From Bacteroidales bacterium (lineage in GTDB: Bacteria; Bacteroidota; Bacteroidia; Bacteroidales; UBA7960): DNA of 6,897 nt. Positions 1 to 5,575 of this stretch are shown in pieces. Under the pieces are notes generated by a model that had not been told where the DNA came from, ran no database searches, and was given only the letters and a program-made list of their open reading frames with translations. The first letter of the stretch is position 1. Each line of letters starts with the position of its first letter. The stretch covers positions 1 to 6,897 of the forward strand of contig SLEW01000236.1 of assembly GCA_007124575.1 (NCBI GenBank). The letters run 5' to 3'. The translations under genes and the position numbers were made by a program.

Positions 1-498
1 TGTAATTTCAGACCAGCTGTAATGAATTATATCCTCGATATCATGCTGGATATTGAAAGGGATAAAGACTGGCATACGCACTTCTATGAAGAGTATCTTG
101 AAGAAAAAGAAGAGGCCATGAAGCGCAGAAAGGCCATTGAGGATGCAAGAAAAGCAAATACAGAACCCTCTCTTGAGCTGAAAGAATATGCGGGACATTA
201 TCACCACAAGGTATATGATAATGCGCATGTTTACAAGGACAACGACGGGCGGCTGATCATGCAACTATGGGATGATGAAGAGATGATCGCTGATCTTGAG
301 CACTGGCACTTTAACACATTCCGTGCCCACTGGAGAAACCCGTCCATGCGCGAAAAGTTCGTCACGTTCCAGCTGGATGAACTGGGAGAGGTAAATGAAC
401 TACATGTGAATTTTACCCTCAGGCAAATCCTGATATCGGTGGGCATCTATCCTGCCGATTATTACCGTATCGTAAAATACACAAAAGAAGAGTCTTAA
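1..498 (+). CDS. C-terminal part of a serine hydrolase (class C beta-lactamase family) with DUF3471-like tail, 5' partial
   Basis: The reading frame is open from base 1 (first residues CNFRPAVMNY), so the ATG at position 22 is most likely an internal methionine and the gene begins outside the window. The visible 165 residues fall into two parts. First is a helical linker with an 'ILD' and 'DW' pattern that usually closes the beta-lactamase fold in this family, followed by a charged helix (EEYLEEKEEAMKRRK). From about residue 58 (LKEYAGHYHH) to the end is a beta-rich domain with the tyrosine-glycine opening and the 'LEHWHFNTFRAHW' core typical of the DUF3471 tail of bacterial serine hydrolases. 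The catalytic SxxK and YxN motifs would lie upstream, so substrate and activity cannot be judged. No lipobox or membrane segment is visible in this part. The family call rests on the tail domain alone. The gene ends 90 bases before rpsF. Confidence 0.72.
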   Translation, partial: CNFRPAVMNYILDIMLDIERDKDWHTHFYEEYLEEKEEAMKRRKAIEDARKANTEPSLELKEYAGHYHHKVYDNAHVYKDNDGRLIMQLWDDEEMIADLEHWHFNTFRAHWRNPSMREKFVTFQLDELGEVNELHVNFTLRQILISVGIYPADYYRIVKYTKEES

Positions 499-502
499 AC
501 TG

Positions 503-531
503 TTGGCATATTAAAAAAATAATTACCTTTG
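503..531 (+). promoter_or_regulatory. Bacteroidota-type -33/-7 promoter for rpsF-rpsR-rplI
   Basis: TTG at 503-505 is followed after 18 bases by TACCTTTG at 524-531. The second box matches the Bacteroidota primary-sigma -7 consensus TAnnTTTG at all fixed positions, and the spacing fits the usual TTTG -33 box. Transcription would start around position 538, giving a leader of about 50 bases before the rpsF ATG at 589. It lies just after the stop of the upstream hydrolase gene, so the ribosomal genes have their own start site. The assignment is from pattern and position only. Confidence 0.75.
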
Positions 532-588
532 CACCTCATTTTAGACACATTATAGTGCAATCATTACGAACCTATTAAACACATCAAA

Positions 589-960
589 ATGCAAAGACAG
601 TACGAAACCGTTTTCATTATGACTCCCGTTTTGTCTGAAGAACAGATGAAGGAAGCGGTAAGTAAGTTTCAGGACTACCTGAAAAAGCAAGGAGCTGAGA
701 TCGTGCATGAAGACAATTGGGGCTTACGCAAGATGTCTTATCCGATCCAGAAAAAATCCACCGGCTTTTATCACCTGGTTGAATTCAAGGCCGACACCCA
801 ATTGTTAAAAGATTTTGAGCTTCAGCTCAAAAGAGATGAGCGGGTAATACGCTTCCTTACCGTTTCATTGGACAAACACGCCATTGCTTATAATGAAAAG
901 AAGCGGAGGGAAAAAGAAGCCGCCAAAGACAAGGAAGCTGAAAAAGAACAGGAAAAGTAA
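589..960 (+). CDS. rpsF: Small ribosomal subunit protein bS6
   Basis: bS6 binds 16S rRNA in the platform of the 30S subunit as a heterodimer with bS18, which is encoded next. The 123-residue protein has the family layout: a first strand (YETVFIMTPVL), the central 'NWGLRKMSYPIQKKSTGFYH' stretch at residues 43-62, and the late 'RDERVIRFLTV' strand at residues 82-92. After about residue 102 there is a charged Lys/Glu-rich tail (KKRREKEAAKDKEAEKEQEK), which makes the protein longer than the roughly 95-100-residue core; such tails are common in this family. The ATG at 589 starts right at the conserved N-terminus and has no Shine-Dalgarno sequence, only an A-rich stretch (cacatcaaa), as usual in Bacteroidota. 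It is first in an operon with rpsR 29 bases downstream. Confidence 0.97.
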   Translation: MQRQYETVFIMTPVLSEEQMKEAVSKFQDYLKKQGAEIVHEDNWGLRKMSYPIQKKSTGFYHLVEFKADTQLLKDFELQLKRDERVIRFLTVSLDKHAIAYNEKKRREKEAAKDKEAEKEQEK

Positions 961-989
961 ACAGGTAGTATCTTAAACGACATTAACAA

Positions 990-1262
990 ATGGCAACTCA
1001 ACAAAATTCAGAAATCCGGTATCTGGTACCCATTGCCGTAGATATCAAAAAGAAAAAATACTGCCGTTTCAAGAAGGCAGGAATCAAATACATCGATTAC
1101 AAAGACGCAAATTTTCTGCTGAAATTTGTAAACGAACAAGGCAAGATCCTTCCCAGAAGGATTACCGGAACATCAGTGAAATATCAGCGCAAAGTGGCCA
1201 AAGCCATCAAGAGGGCACGTCACCTTGCCATTATGCCTTATGTAGCGGATCTTTTAAAATAG
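990..1262 (+). CDS. rpsR: Small ribosomal subunit protein bS18
   Basis: bS18 pairs with bS6 on the 30S platform near the 3' end of 16S rRNA. The 90-residue product carries the family core: 'KKKYCRFKKAGIKYIDYKD' (about residues 21-39), then 'FVNEQGKILPRRITGTSVKY' (46-65) and the basic helix 'QRKVAKAIKRARHLA'. Length and ends fit a complete protein. There is one cysteine (C25) rather than a zinc-binding set. It starts at ATG 990 without a Shine-Dalgarno sequence, between rpsF (29-base gap) and rplI (12-base gap), so the three genes are almost certainly co-transcribed. In studied Bacteroidota ribosomes bS18, bS6 and bS21 help sequester the anti-Shine-Dalgarno end of 16S rRNA; whether that holds here is inference. 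Confidence 0.97.
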   Translation: MATQQNSEIRYLVPIAVDIKKKKYCRFKKAGIKYIDYKDANFLLKFVNEQGKILPRRITGTSVKYQRKVAKAIKRARHLAIMPYVADLLK

Positions 1263-1268
1263 GGAGGT
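1262..1268 (+). promoter_or_regulatory. Strong Shine-Dalgarno sequence of rplI
   Basis: GGGAGGT lies directly before rplI, six bases from its ATG at 1275. Its GGAGGT core is fully complementary to the usual anti-Shine-Dalgarno sequence, and its first G is the last base of the rpsR stop codon. It stands out because rpsF, rpsR, the methyltransferase gene, the NqrM-like gene and the MCE gene have A/T-rich or non-matching leaders. Confidence 0.8.
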
Positions 1269-1274
1269 ACAATT

Positions 1275-1724
1275 ATGGAAATTATTCTGAAACAAGATAT
1301 CCCCAACCTGGGGTTCAAAGATGACCTGGTAACCGTTAAAGACGGCTTTGCGACAAATTTCCTGATCCCTAAAGGCATGGCTATCATGGCTGTTCCTTCG
1401 GAGAAGAAAAAACTTGCGGAAACAATCAGGCAAAGACAGTTTAAAGAAGAAAAAGTCAAAAAAGAAGCAGAAAAGCTTGCCGAAAAGCTTCAGGATATTG
1501 AAGTGAAGATAGGTGCCAAGGTAGGTACTTCCGGTAAGATATTCGGCTCGGTCAATGCCCTGCAAATAGCGGATGCCATTAAAGAACAGTTCGACCTGGA
1601 CATCGACCGCAAGAAGATCATGATCGACGGCGACGCCATCAAGGAAGTAGGTACGTATAAAGCTACCATCAACCTGCACAAAGAGGTGCGTCCTGACATT
1701 AAATTTGAAGTGGTGGGCGAATAA
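1275..1724 (+). CDS. rplI: Large ribosomal subunit protein bL9
   Basis: bL9 binds 23S rRNA near the L1 stalk with its N-terminal domain and reaches across the ribosome surface through a long helix. The 149-residue product shows this two-domain design: an N-terminal rRNA-binding domain with the bL9 signature 'VKDGFATNFLIPKGMA' (residues 21-36), a long charged linker helix at about 42-75 (EKKKLAETIRQRQFKEEKVK), and a C-terminal domain with 'KVGTSGKIFGSVNALQIADA' (82-101) and the closing 'HKEVRPDIKFEVV'. Length is normal for the family. The ATG at 1275 is confirmed by the conserved N-terminus (MEIILKQDI) and by the strong Shine-Dalgarno sequence upstream. It is the last gene of the operon; a terminator follows 21 bases after the stop. 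Confidence 0.97.
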   Translation: MEIILKQDIPNLGFKDDLVTVKDGFATNFLIPKGMAIMAVPSEKKKLAETIRQRQFKEEKVKKEAEKLAEKLQDIEVKIGAKVGTSGKIFGSVNALQIADAIKEQFDLDIDRKKIMIDGDAIKEVGTYKATINLHKEVRPDIKFEVVGE

Positions 1725-1745
1725 GCCCCGGCACACATACACAGC

Positions 1746-1777
1746 AAAAAACCTGTCCACACCAGACGGGTTTTTTT
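1746..1777 (+). terminator. Intrinsic terminator after rplI
   Basis: The 5' arm ACCTGTC (1751-1757) pairs with GACGGGT (1765-1771) around a 7-base loop, with one G-U pair. The stem extends through an A run (1746-1750) pairing with a T run (1771-1777), so a strong hairpin ends in seven U residues. It closes the rpsF-rpsR-rplI operon. The A run upstream means the opposite strand could also terminate here, but no minus-strand gene points at it. Confidence 0.88.
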
Positions 1778-1845
1778 ATACGTTAGACCGGTAGTTCAAT
1801 CAAAACAGGCAATGGTGATGCCGGCAAGGTAGTAAAAAGCACCGG

Positions 1846-2613
1846 ATGTTATCATCAAATCAGATAAAGCACATACAGTCGTTGCGGATGAAGAAATTTC
1901 GCGACCAGCATGGTCTTTTTATGGCGGAGGGTGATAAGATTGTCAGGGAACTTCTGGGAGGGCCATTGGAGGTTGACATGCTATGTGCCTTGCCGGAATG
2001 GATAAGCAGATGGCGGGCTCAGATTCCGAAAGAGCTTACCTGCCATGAGGTAGATCAGAAAACCCTCGGGCGCCTCAGCACATCACAAAGTCCAAACCAG
2101 GCACTGGCCGTTGTGAGGCAGCCCGCTTATGAATTGCCCTCCTCTTTTGACAAAAAAGATCTCATCCTTTTACTGGATACAATACAAGACCCGGGAAACC
2201 TGGGCAGTATCATACGCACAGCCGACTGGTTTGGCATACGTCACGTCCTGTGTTCGCACAACACGGCCGACATCTATAACCCAAAGGTAATTCAGGCTAC
2301 CATGGGCTCTTTCATCCGCACGAAGGTCTATTATACAGATCTTGCCAGAGTGATGCGTGAGCATAAGGGCCAGATGTTTTTTTATGGTACATTTATTGAC
2401 GGAAAGAATGTGTTTGACACGGCTGTGAGGCTGCCTGCTGCCATTGTAATTGGTAATGAGTCCCGTGGCATCACGGAGGAGATTGCCCGCTTTGTGGATC
2501 AAAGAATAGGTATCCCGTCCGGCTCTCATACAGATATAAGCGGGGCCGAATCCTTAAATGCGGGTATTGCAGCGGGCATCATGATGGCCTGTTTCCGCCA
2601 TATGACAGGCTAG
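1846..2613 (+). CDS. TrmH/SpoU-family RNA 2'-O-ribose methyltransferase
   Basis: This enzyme transfers a methyl group from S-adenosylmethionine to the 2'-hydroxyl of a ribose in rRNA or tRNA; the target nucleotide cannot be read from the sequence. The 255-residue protein has an N-terminal RNA-binding domain of the SpoU substrate-binding type (residues 1-95; 'KHIQSLRMKKFRDQHGLFMAEG' opening, written in two parts as KHIQSLRMKKF and RDQHGLFMAEG). The SPOUT knot domain follows. Motif 1 is 'DTIQDPGNLGSIIRTADWFG' (111-130), with N118 and the catalytic-type R124. Motif 2 is 'ATMGSFIR' (151-158). Cofactor-loop residues are 'IVIGNESRGI' (200-209), and motif 3 is 'GAESLNAGIAAGI' (233-245). All key residues are present, so it should be active. 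It sits after the rplI terminator and must have its own promoter, which I could not identify. No Shine-Dalgarno sequence precedes the ATG. Confidence 0.93.
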   Translation: MLSSNQIKHIQSLRMKKFRDQHGLFMAEGDKIVRELLGGPLEVDMLCALPEWISRWRAQIPKELTCHEVDQKTLGRLSTSQSPNQALAVVRQPAYELPSSFDKKDLILLLDTIQDPGNLGSIIRTADWFGIRHVLCSHNTADIYNPKVIQATMGSFIRTKVYYTDLARVMREHKGQMFFYGTFIDGKNVFDTAVRLPAAIVIGNESRGITEEIARFVDQRIGIPSGSHTDISGAESLNAGIAAGIMMACFRHMTG

Positions 2614-2706
2614 TTTCAGGGTGTTCGGCAGCCACTGGCTTCATCCGTGTGCAGGCCTGAACAATCGCCTTTTATTGTTGTTAACCTATAAAAATAATAT
2701 CTGATT

Positions 2707-2916
2707 ATGGAAGCCATACTTCTCGCTATATTACTTCTGGCAATGGCCATCGGTGGCATTGCCATCAAAATGTTTCTCAAGCCGGGTGCCACCTTTACCA
2801 AATCGTGCACCAGCACCTATGATCCGGATTCCGGCAGGTCGCGGTCCTGTGCGTGTGCTTCAGGCGTGCCTGAAGATTGTAAAAGCAACAAGGATAATAA
2901 GCCTGAGGAAGTATAA
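2707..2916 (+). CDS. Small single-span membrane protein with four cysteines, NqrM-like (DUF539)
   Basis: The 69-residue product begins with one hydrophobic membrane segment (about residues 3-24, AILLAILLLAMAIGGIAIKMF), then a short soluble tail with four cysteines at 34, 48, 50 and 58 (SC, then SCAC, then EDC). This plan of an N-terminal helix followed by Cys, Cys-x-Cys and Cys resembles NqrM, a maturation factor that helps deliver iron to the cysteine site between NqrD and NqrE of the Na+-translocating NADH:quinone reductase. Bacteroidota commonly encode Na+-NQR and carry similar small proteins. No nqr or apbE gene is visible here, so the match rests on topology and cysteine pattern. The charged tail after C58 is likely disordered. 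The start is the first ATG of the frame, directly before the hydrophobic segment. It is 93 bases downstream of the methyltransferase gene and converges on mlaF with a 21-base gap. Confidence 0.68.
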   Translation: MEAILLAILLLAMAIGGIAIKMFLKPGATFTKSCTSTYDPDSGRSRSCACASGVPEDCKSNKDNKPEEV

Positions 2917-2937
2917 GGATTAGATCAGAGGGGTAAA

Positions 2938-3705
2938 TCAGCCCAGGAGTTCCCGTACATTTTCGTTTTTCATCACAGAGAAAAATTCGTTTACGGCAGG
3001 CTGTGTAGAATGCAAAGCTTCTCTAATCGGACCTTCGAATGCCACAACACCGTTATCCAGAAAAACAATCCTGTCGGCTACCCGCAGGATACTCGACACT
3101 TCGTGGGTGACCATGAAGATCGACACCCCCAGTTTGTTTTTAAGATTAAGGATCAGGCGGTCGAGGGCTTCCAGTGATACGGGGTCAAGGCCGGCGCCGG
3201 GTTCATCGAAGAAAAGCACAGGCGGATCCATGACAATGGCACGGGCCAGTGCTGCGCGTTTCAGCATGCCGCCACTGAGCTGAGACGGGTACAGGTAAAA
3301 CGCATGCTGCAGGTTCACAAGGCCCAGCTTCATGAACACGATCTCATCGATCAGCTCCGGGGTCAAATTGGTATGCTGCGCCAGGGGTAATCCTACGTTT
3401 TCAGCCACCGTAAGCGAGTTGAGCAACCCCCCATTCTGATAAAACACACCCATCTGCAGATACAAAGCAACCTGCTCATCCTCCCGCATGCGGGAAATGT
3501 CTTTTCCCAGGACAAAGAGAGACCCCCTTTCAATGGGCAACAACCCCAAAAGGTGGTTCAGCACGGTAGTCTTACCAGAACCACTACCACCAAGGATTAC
3601 TGTAACCTCGCCCTTGTTGGCAGAAAAGGAGACGTCCGACAATACCACAACCTCATCATATGCGGCATAAAGGTTCTTTACTTCTATTATTTTTTCCTTG
3701 TTCAT
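2938..3705 (-). CDS. mlaF: MlaF-type ATPase of an MCE lipid ABC transporter
   Basis: This is the cytoplasmic ATPase that powers the MlaE-type permease encoded just before it. The 255-residue protein has every nucleotide-binding motif in order: Walker A 'GGSGSGKTT' (39-47), Q-loop 'FYQNGGLLNSLTV' with Q90, ABC signature 'LSGGM' (143-147) followed by 'LKRAALARAI', Walker B 'VLFFDEPGAGLDP' (163-175) with E168, and the switch histidine H201 in 'MVTHE'. The signature ending 'LSGGMxKRxALARA' and 'DEPxAGLDP' are characteristic of the MlaF/Mkl subgroup. Its ATG lies three bases beyond the mlaE stop codon, and an AAAGG sequence overlapping that stop can serve as ribosome binding site, so the two are probably translationally coupled. 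It is the last gene of the operon; no terminator is visible before the convergent neighbour. Confidence 0.95.
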   Translation of the reverse strand: MNKEKIIEVKNLYAAYDEVVVLSDVSFSANKGEVTVILGGSGSGKTTVLNHLLGLLPIERGSLFVLGKDISRMREDEQVALYLQMGVFYQNGGLLNSLTVAENVGLPLAQHTNLTPELIDEIVFMKLGLVNLQHAFYLYPSQLSGGMLKRAALARAIVMDPPVLFFDEPGAGLDPVSLEALDRLILNLKNKLGVSIFMVTHEVSSILRVADRIVFLDNGVVAFEGPIREALHSTQPAVNEFFSVMKNENVRELLG

Positions 3706-3708
3706 CCT

Positions 3709-4848
3709 TTAATAAAAGATTACACCCAGAATACTATCAGCCAGAATAACGAGCGTAATGGATACGACTACGGCTACGGTGGTGACTTTTCCAACGCCTT
3801 CTGCCCCTTTCTCCACCCTGAGGCCATAAAAGCTACCAGTAAGCACAATCAGGGCAGCATATACCTGGCTTTTCACAAGTGCGGTAAGCAGGTCTTTGTT
3901 TTGCATGATATCAGCCATCCGGTTGATGAAGATCTCCGGGGTAATGTCAAGGTATACATATGCCGCCAGCCCCCCTCCCAGGATGCCGGCCACGTTGGCA
4001 AACACTATCAGAAAGGGCATGGTTAACATACAGGCATATAGCTTGGGGACGATCACAAAACGATTAGGGTTCAAGCCCATGGTCTTAAGTGCATCCAGCT
4101 CGGCTGTTACCTTCATGGTAGCGATTTCGGCAGCGATGGCTGATCCGCTTCGCCCGGCCACGAGTATAGCCGTGATAAGCGGCCCCATTTGGCTCATAAT
4201 GGAAAAAACCACCACGTCGACAACAAAGATATTGGCACCAAACGCTCTCAGCTGGCCTGCTGAATGAAGGGCGAGCACATAACCGATCACAAAGGTTAGA
4301 AAAACCACAATAAACACGGCATTTGCCCCAATCAGGACTGACTGGTTAATGAATTCTCCCTTGCGCCGGGCGCGGCGATTGAAAACATCGGTGATTCCCC
4401 AGTAGAAAATATTGGAGGCCAGCAATATAAAGCCAAGAACATAGGAAGAAAAAAAGTGATGTGTCTGCGCACCAAGATCTTCAAAAAACGCAGGCCGGCG
4501 CAGTGGATGAATTTCCACTTCTTCCCCTGGGTAAAACAAACGAATCTTATCAGTAACAGAGGAGGATGCTCCCTCCAGATCAGTAACTATTTGTTTTTCC
4601 CCGAGCTTTTTTCGCAGGTAATACAGTGCCATTACGCCGGCACTGTCAATGTGTGTAAGGGAAGAGAGATCAAAGACAAGCTTTTTCTGCTCCATCTCCC
4701 GGGAAAACTTCATGACCTTCCTGGTGAACTCAGCTGCCTCTCCCACGGTAAGTTCTCCTGAAAGGGACATCACAGAGCCTTCCATGCGTACCTTTAGCCG
4801 GTTTTCACAACAATACTCGAAAGACGCCTTTTGTCGCTTTTTACGCAT
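3709..4848 (-). CDS. mlaE: MlaE-type lipid ABC transporter permease with N-terminal STAS (MlaB-like) domain
   Basis: The 379-residue protein joins two parts that are separate genes in E. coli. Residues about 11-115 form a STAS domain like MlaB, with 'SLSGELTVGEAAEF' and the helix-capping loop 'LTHIDSAGVMALYYL' containing D68-S69. Residues about 130-379 are the MlaE permease with several membrane helices and the coupling signature 'GPLITAILVAGRSGSAIAAE' (222-241) followed by 'TMKVTAELDALKTMGLNP'. It would sit in the inner membrane as the dimeric core, binding MlaF below and the MCE ring above. Fused STAS-MlaE permeases are known in other bacteria. The first ATG is used because the STAS fold needs residues before the next methionine at position 22. 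It begins 26 bases after the lipoprotein gene and abuts mlaF. The residues before GPL are S-Q-M, where many relatives have R-E-F/M. Confidence 0.93.
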   Translation of the reverse strand: MRKKRQKASFEYCCENRLKVRMEGSVMSLSGELTVGEAAEFTRKVMKFSREMEQKKLVFDLSSLTHIDSAGVMALYYLRKKLGEKQIVTDLEGASSSVTDKIRLFYPGEEVEIHPLRRPAFFEDLGAQTHHFFSSYVLGFILLASNIFYWGITDVFNRRARRKGEFINQSVLIGANAVFIVVFLTFVIGYVLALHSAGQLRAFGANIFVVDVVVFSIMSQMGPLITAILVAGRSGSAIAAEIATMKVTAELDALKTMGLNPNRFVIVPKLYACMLTMPFLIVFANVAGILGGGLAAYVYLDITPEIFINRMADIMQNKDLLTALVKSQVYAALIVLTGSFYGLRVEKGAEGVGKVTTVAVVVSITLVILADSILGVIFY

Positions 4849-4874
4849 GATCTACAATCTCTGTTATGGTCTGT

Positions 4875-5483
4875 TTAATGGCTTGATTCCAGGACTTCCA
4901 CGCTAAAATCATGCAGTTCTTCAATAAACATTTGGCTTATGGCCCTGGCAAAACTGTTCAGGTTTTTTGTCTCCAGCTCCATGTTTCTGTCAGCCGTATG
5001 GTGGAGCAAGATATTCCCTTCGTTTTGCCCATCCAGCAGGGAAAAGTCAACCTTCAGCCTGGCACGAATAATGTCATCCCTTGTGTCCAGCTCGAGAACC
5101 AGCACCTGGGTATTCAAAATATAATCTGTCGCCTGGATAATGCGACCGTACATGACTTCTTCAAAAACCTGGTTTTCCTGATAAAAATCCAGCAATAGCT
5201 GTGTAAAAGCTTTCTCAGGCCGAATAGCCCATTCATTAAAGTTAAAGTACCTTATCTGATGCGTGTCTTCACGAACGGCAATCTGATGCGAGGCGTAGGC
5301 ATCCGTAATACCTGCATTCGCAATCAGGATGCTTCCCTGCAACACAGACAACCGCTCCGGCCAGTCCCCTTCATACTGTGATGGCAGTTCAAGCAGGTAA
5401 TATTGTTGGGTCACAGGCTGACTGCTCCTGCATCCGGCAAAGACCAAGGCTGACAGTAAGGCCATCAGGAATATCTTCTTCAT
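4875..5483 (-). CDS. PqiC-like ABC transport auxiliary lipoprotein (ABC_trans_aux family)
   Basis: The 202-residue product starts with a lipoprotein signal peptide (MKKIFLMALLSALVFAGC, lipobox ending FAGC, lipidated C18). The mature part opens with 'QQYYLLELPS' (27-36), then the beta-rich core of the auxiliary lipoprotein family, including 'IAVREDTHQIRYFNFNEWAI' (68-87), followed by 'PEKAFTQLLLDF'. The tyrosine-rich opening and the arginine...tryptophan-alanine...proline pattern are those seen in PqiC. PqiC sits in the inner leaflet of the outer membrane and docks the MCE protein PqiB; the same role is likely here. Residues after C18 are RSSQPV, without the acidic export signal used by many surface lipoproteins of Bacteroidota, which fits a periplasm-facing position. 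The gene lies between the MCE gene (92-base gap) and the permease gene (26-base gap). No Shine-Dalgarno sequence is seen. Confidence 0.86.
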   Translation of the reverse strand: MKKIFLMALLSALVFAGCRSSQPVTQQYYLLELPSQYEGDWPERLSVLQGSILIANAGITDAYASHQIAVREDTHQIRYFNFNEWAIRPEKAFTQLLLDFYQENQVFEEVMYGRIIQATDYILNTQVLVLELDTRDDIIRARLKVDFSLLDGQNEGNILLHHTADRNMELETKNLNSFARAISQMFIEELHDFSVEVLESSH

Positions 5484-5575
5484 AATAATATGTTATGTTG
5501 TGGTGGTTGGATAAATAGCTGGCATATAATTGACTTAATGAATAACAAAAACGGACTCACAAAGCATGTACGGCT

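Noticed and set aside
22..498. Complete 158-residue gene starting at ATG 22
   Set aside because: The frame is open to the window edge and the residues before the ATG continue the serine hydrolase pattern, so it is a 5'-truncated larger gene.
531..588. Possible S6:S18-binding leader RNA before rpsF
   Set aside because: The leader is only about 50 bases, with just a weak GCAC/GTGC pairing and no clear CCG-containing loop as in the known S6:S18 motif.
1353..1355. Threonine in place of the common arginine in the bL9 signature (residue 27)
   Set aside because: Other bL9 proteins also vary here (for example asparagine in Geobacillus), so it is not notable.
1254..1760. Minus-strand open frame of 168 codons opposite rplI
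   Set aside because: It is a phenylalanine-rich antisense shadow of a certain ribosomal protein gene.
2614..2706. Terminator or promoter between the methyltransferase and NqrM-like genes
   Set aside because: TTCAGG/CCTGAA arms are far apart with no U run, and the A/T-rich TATAAAAATAATATCTG stretch lies too close to the ATG and lacks a TAnnTTTG box.
3553..4267. Plus-strand open frames across the mlaF-mlaE region
   Set aside because: They lie antisense to well-supported ABC transporter genes and show no recognisable domains.
5484..5575. Separate promoter for the lipoprotein gene in the 92-base gap
   Set aside because: A TTTTTG is present, but the sequence at the right distance (TATGCCAG) does not match the -7 consensus, so co-transcription from the MCE gene is simpler.
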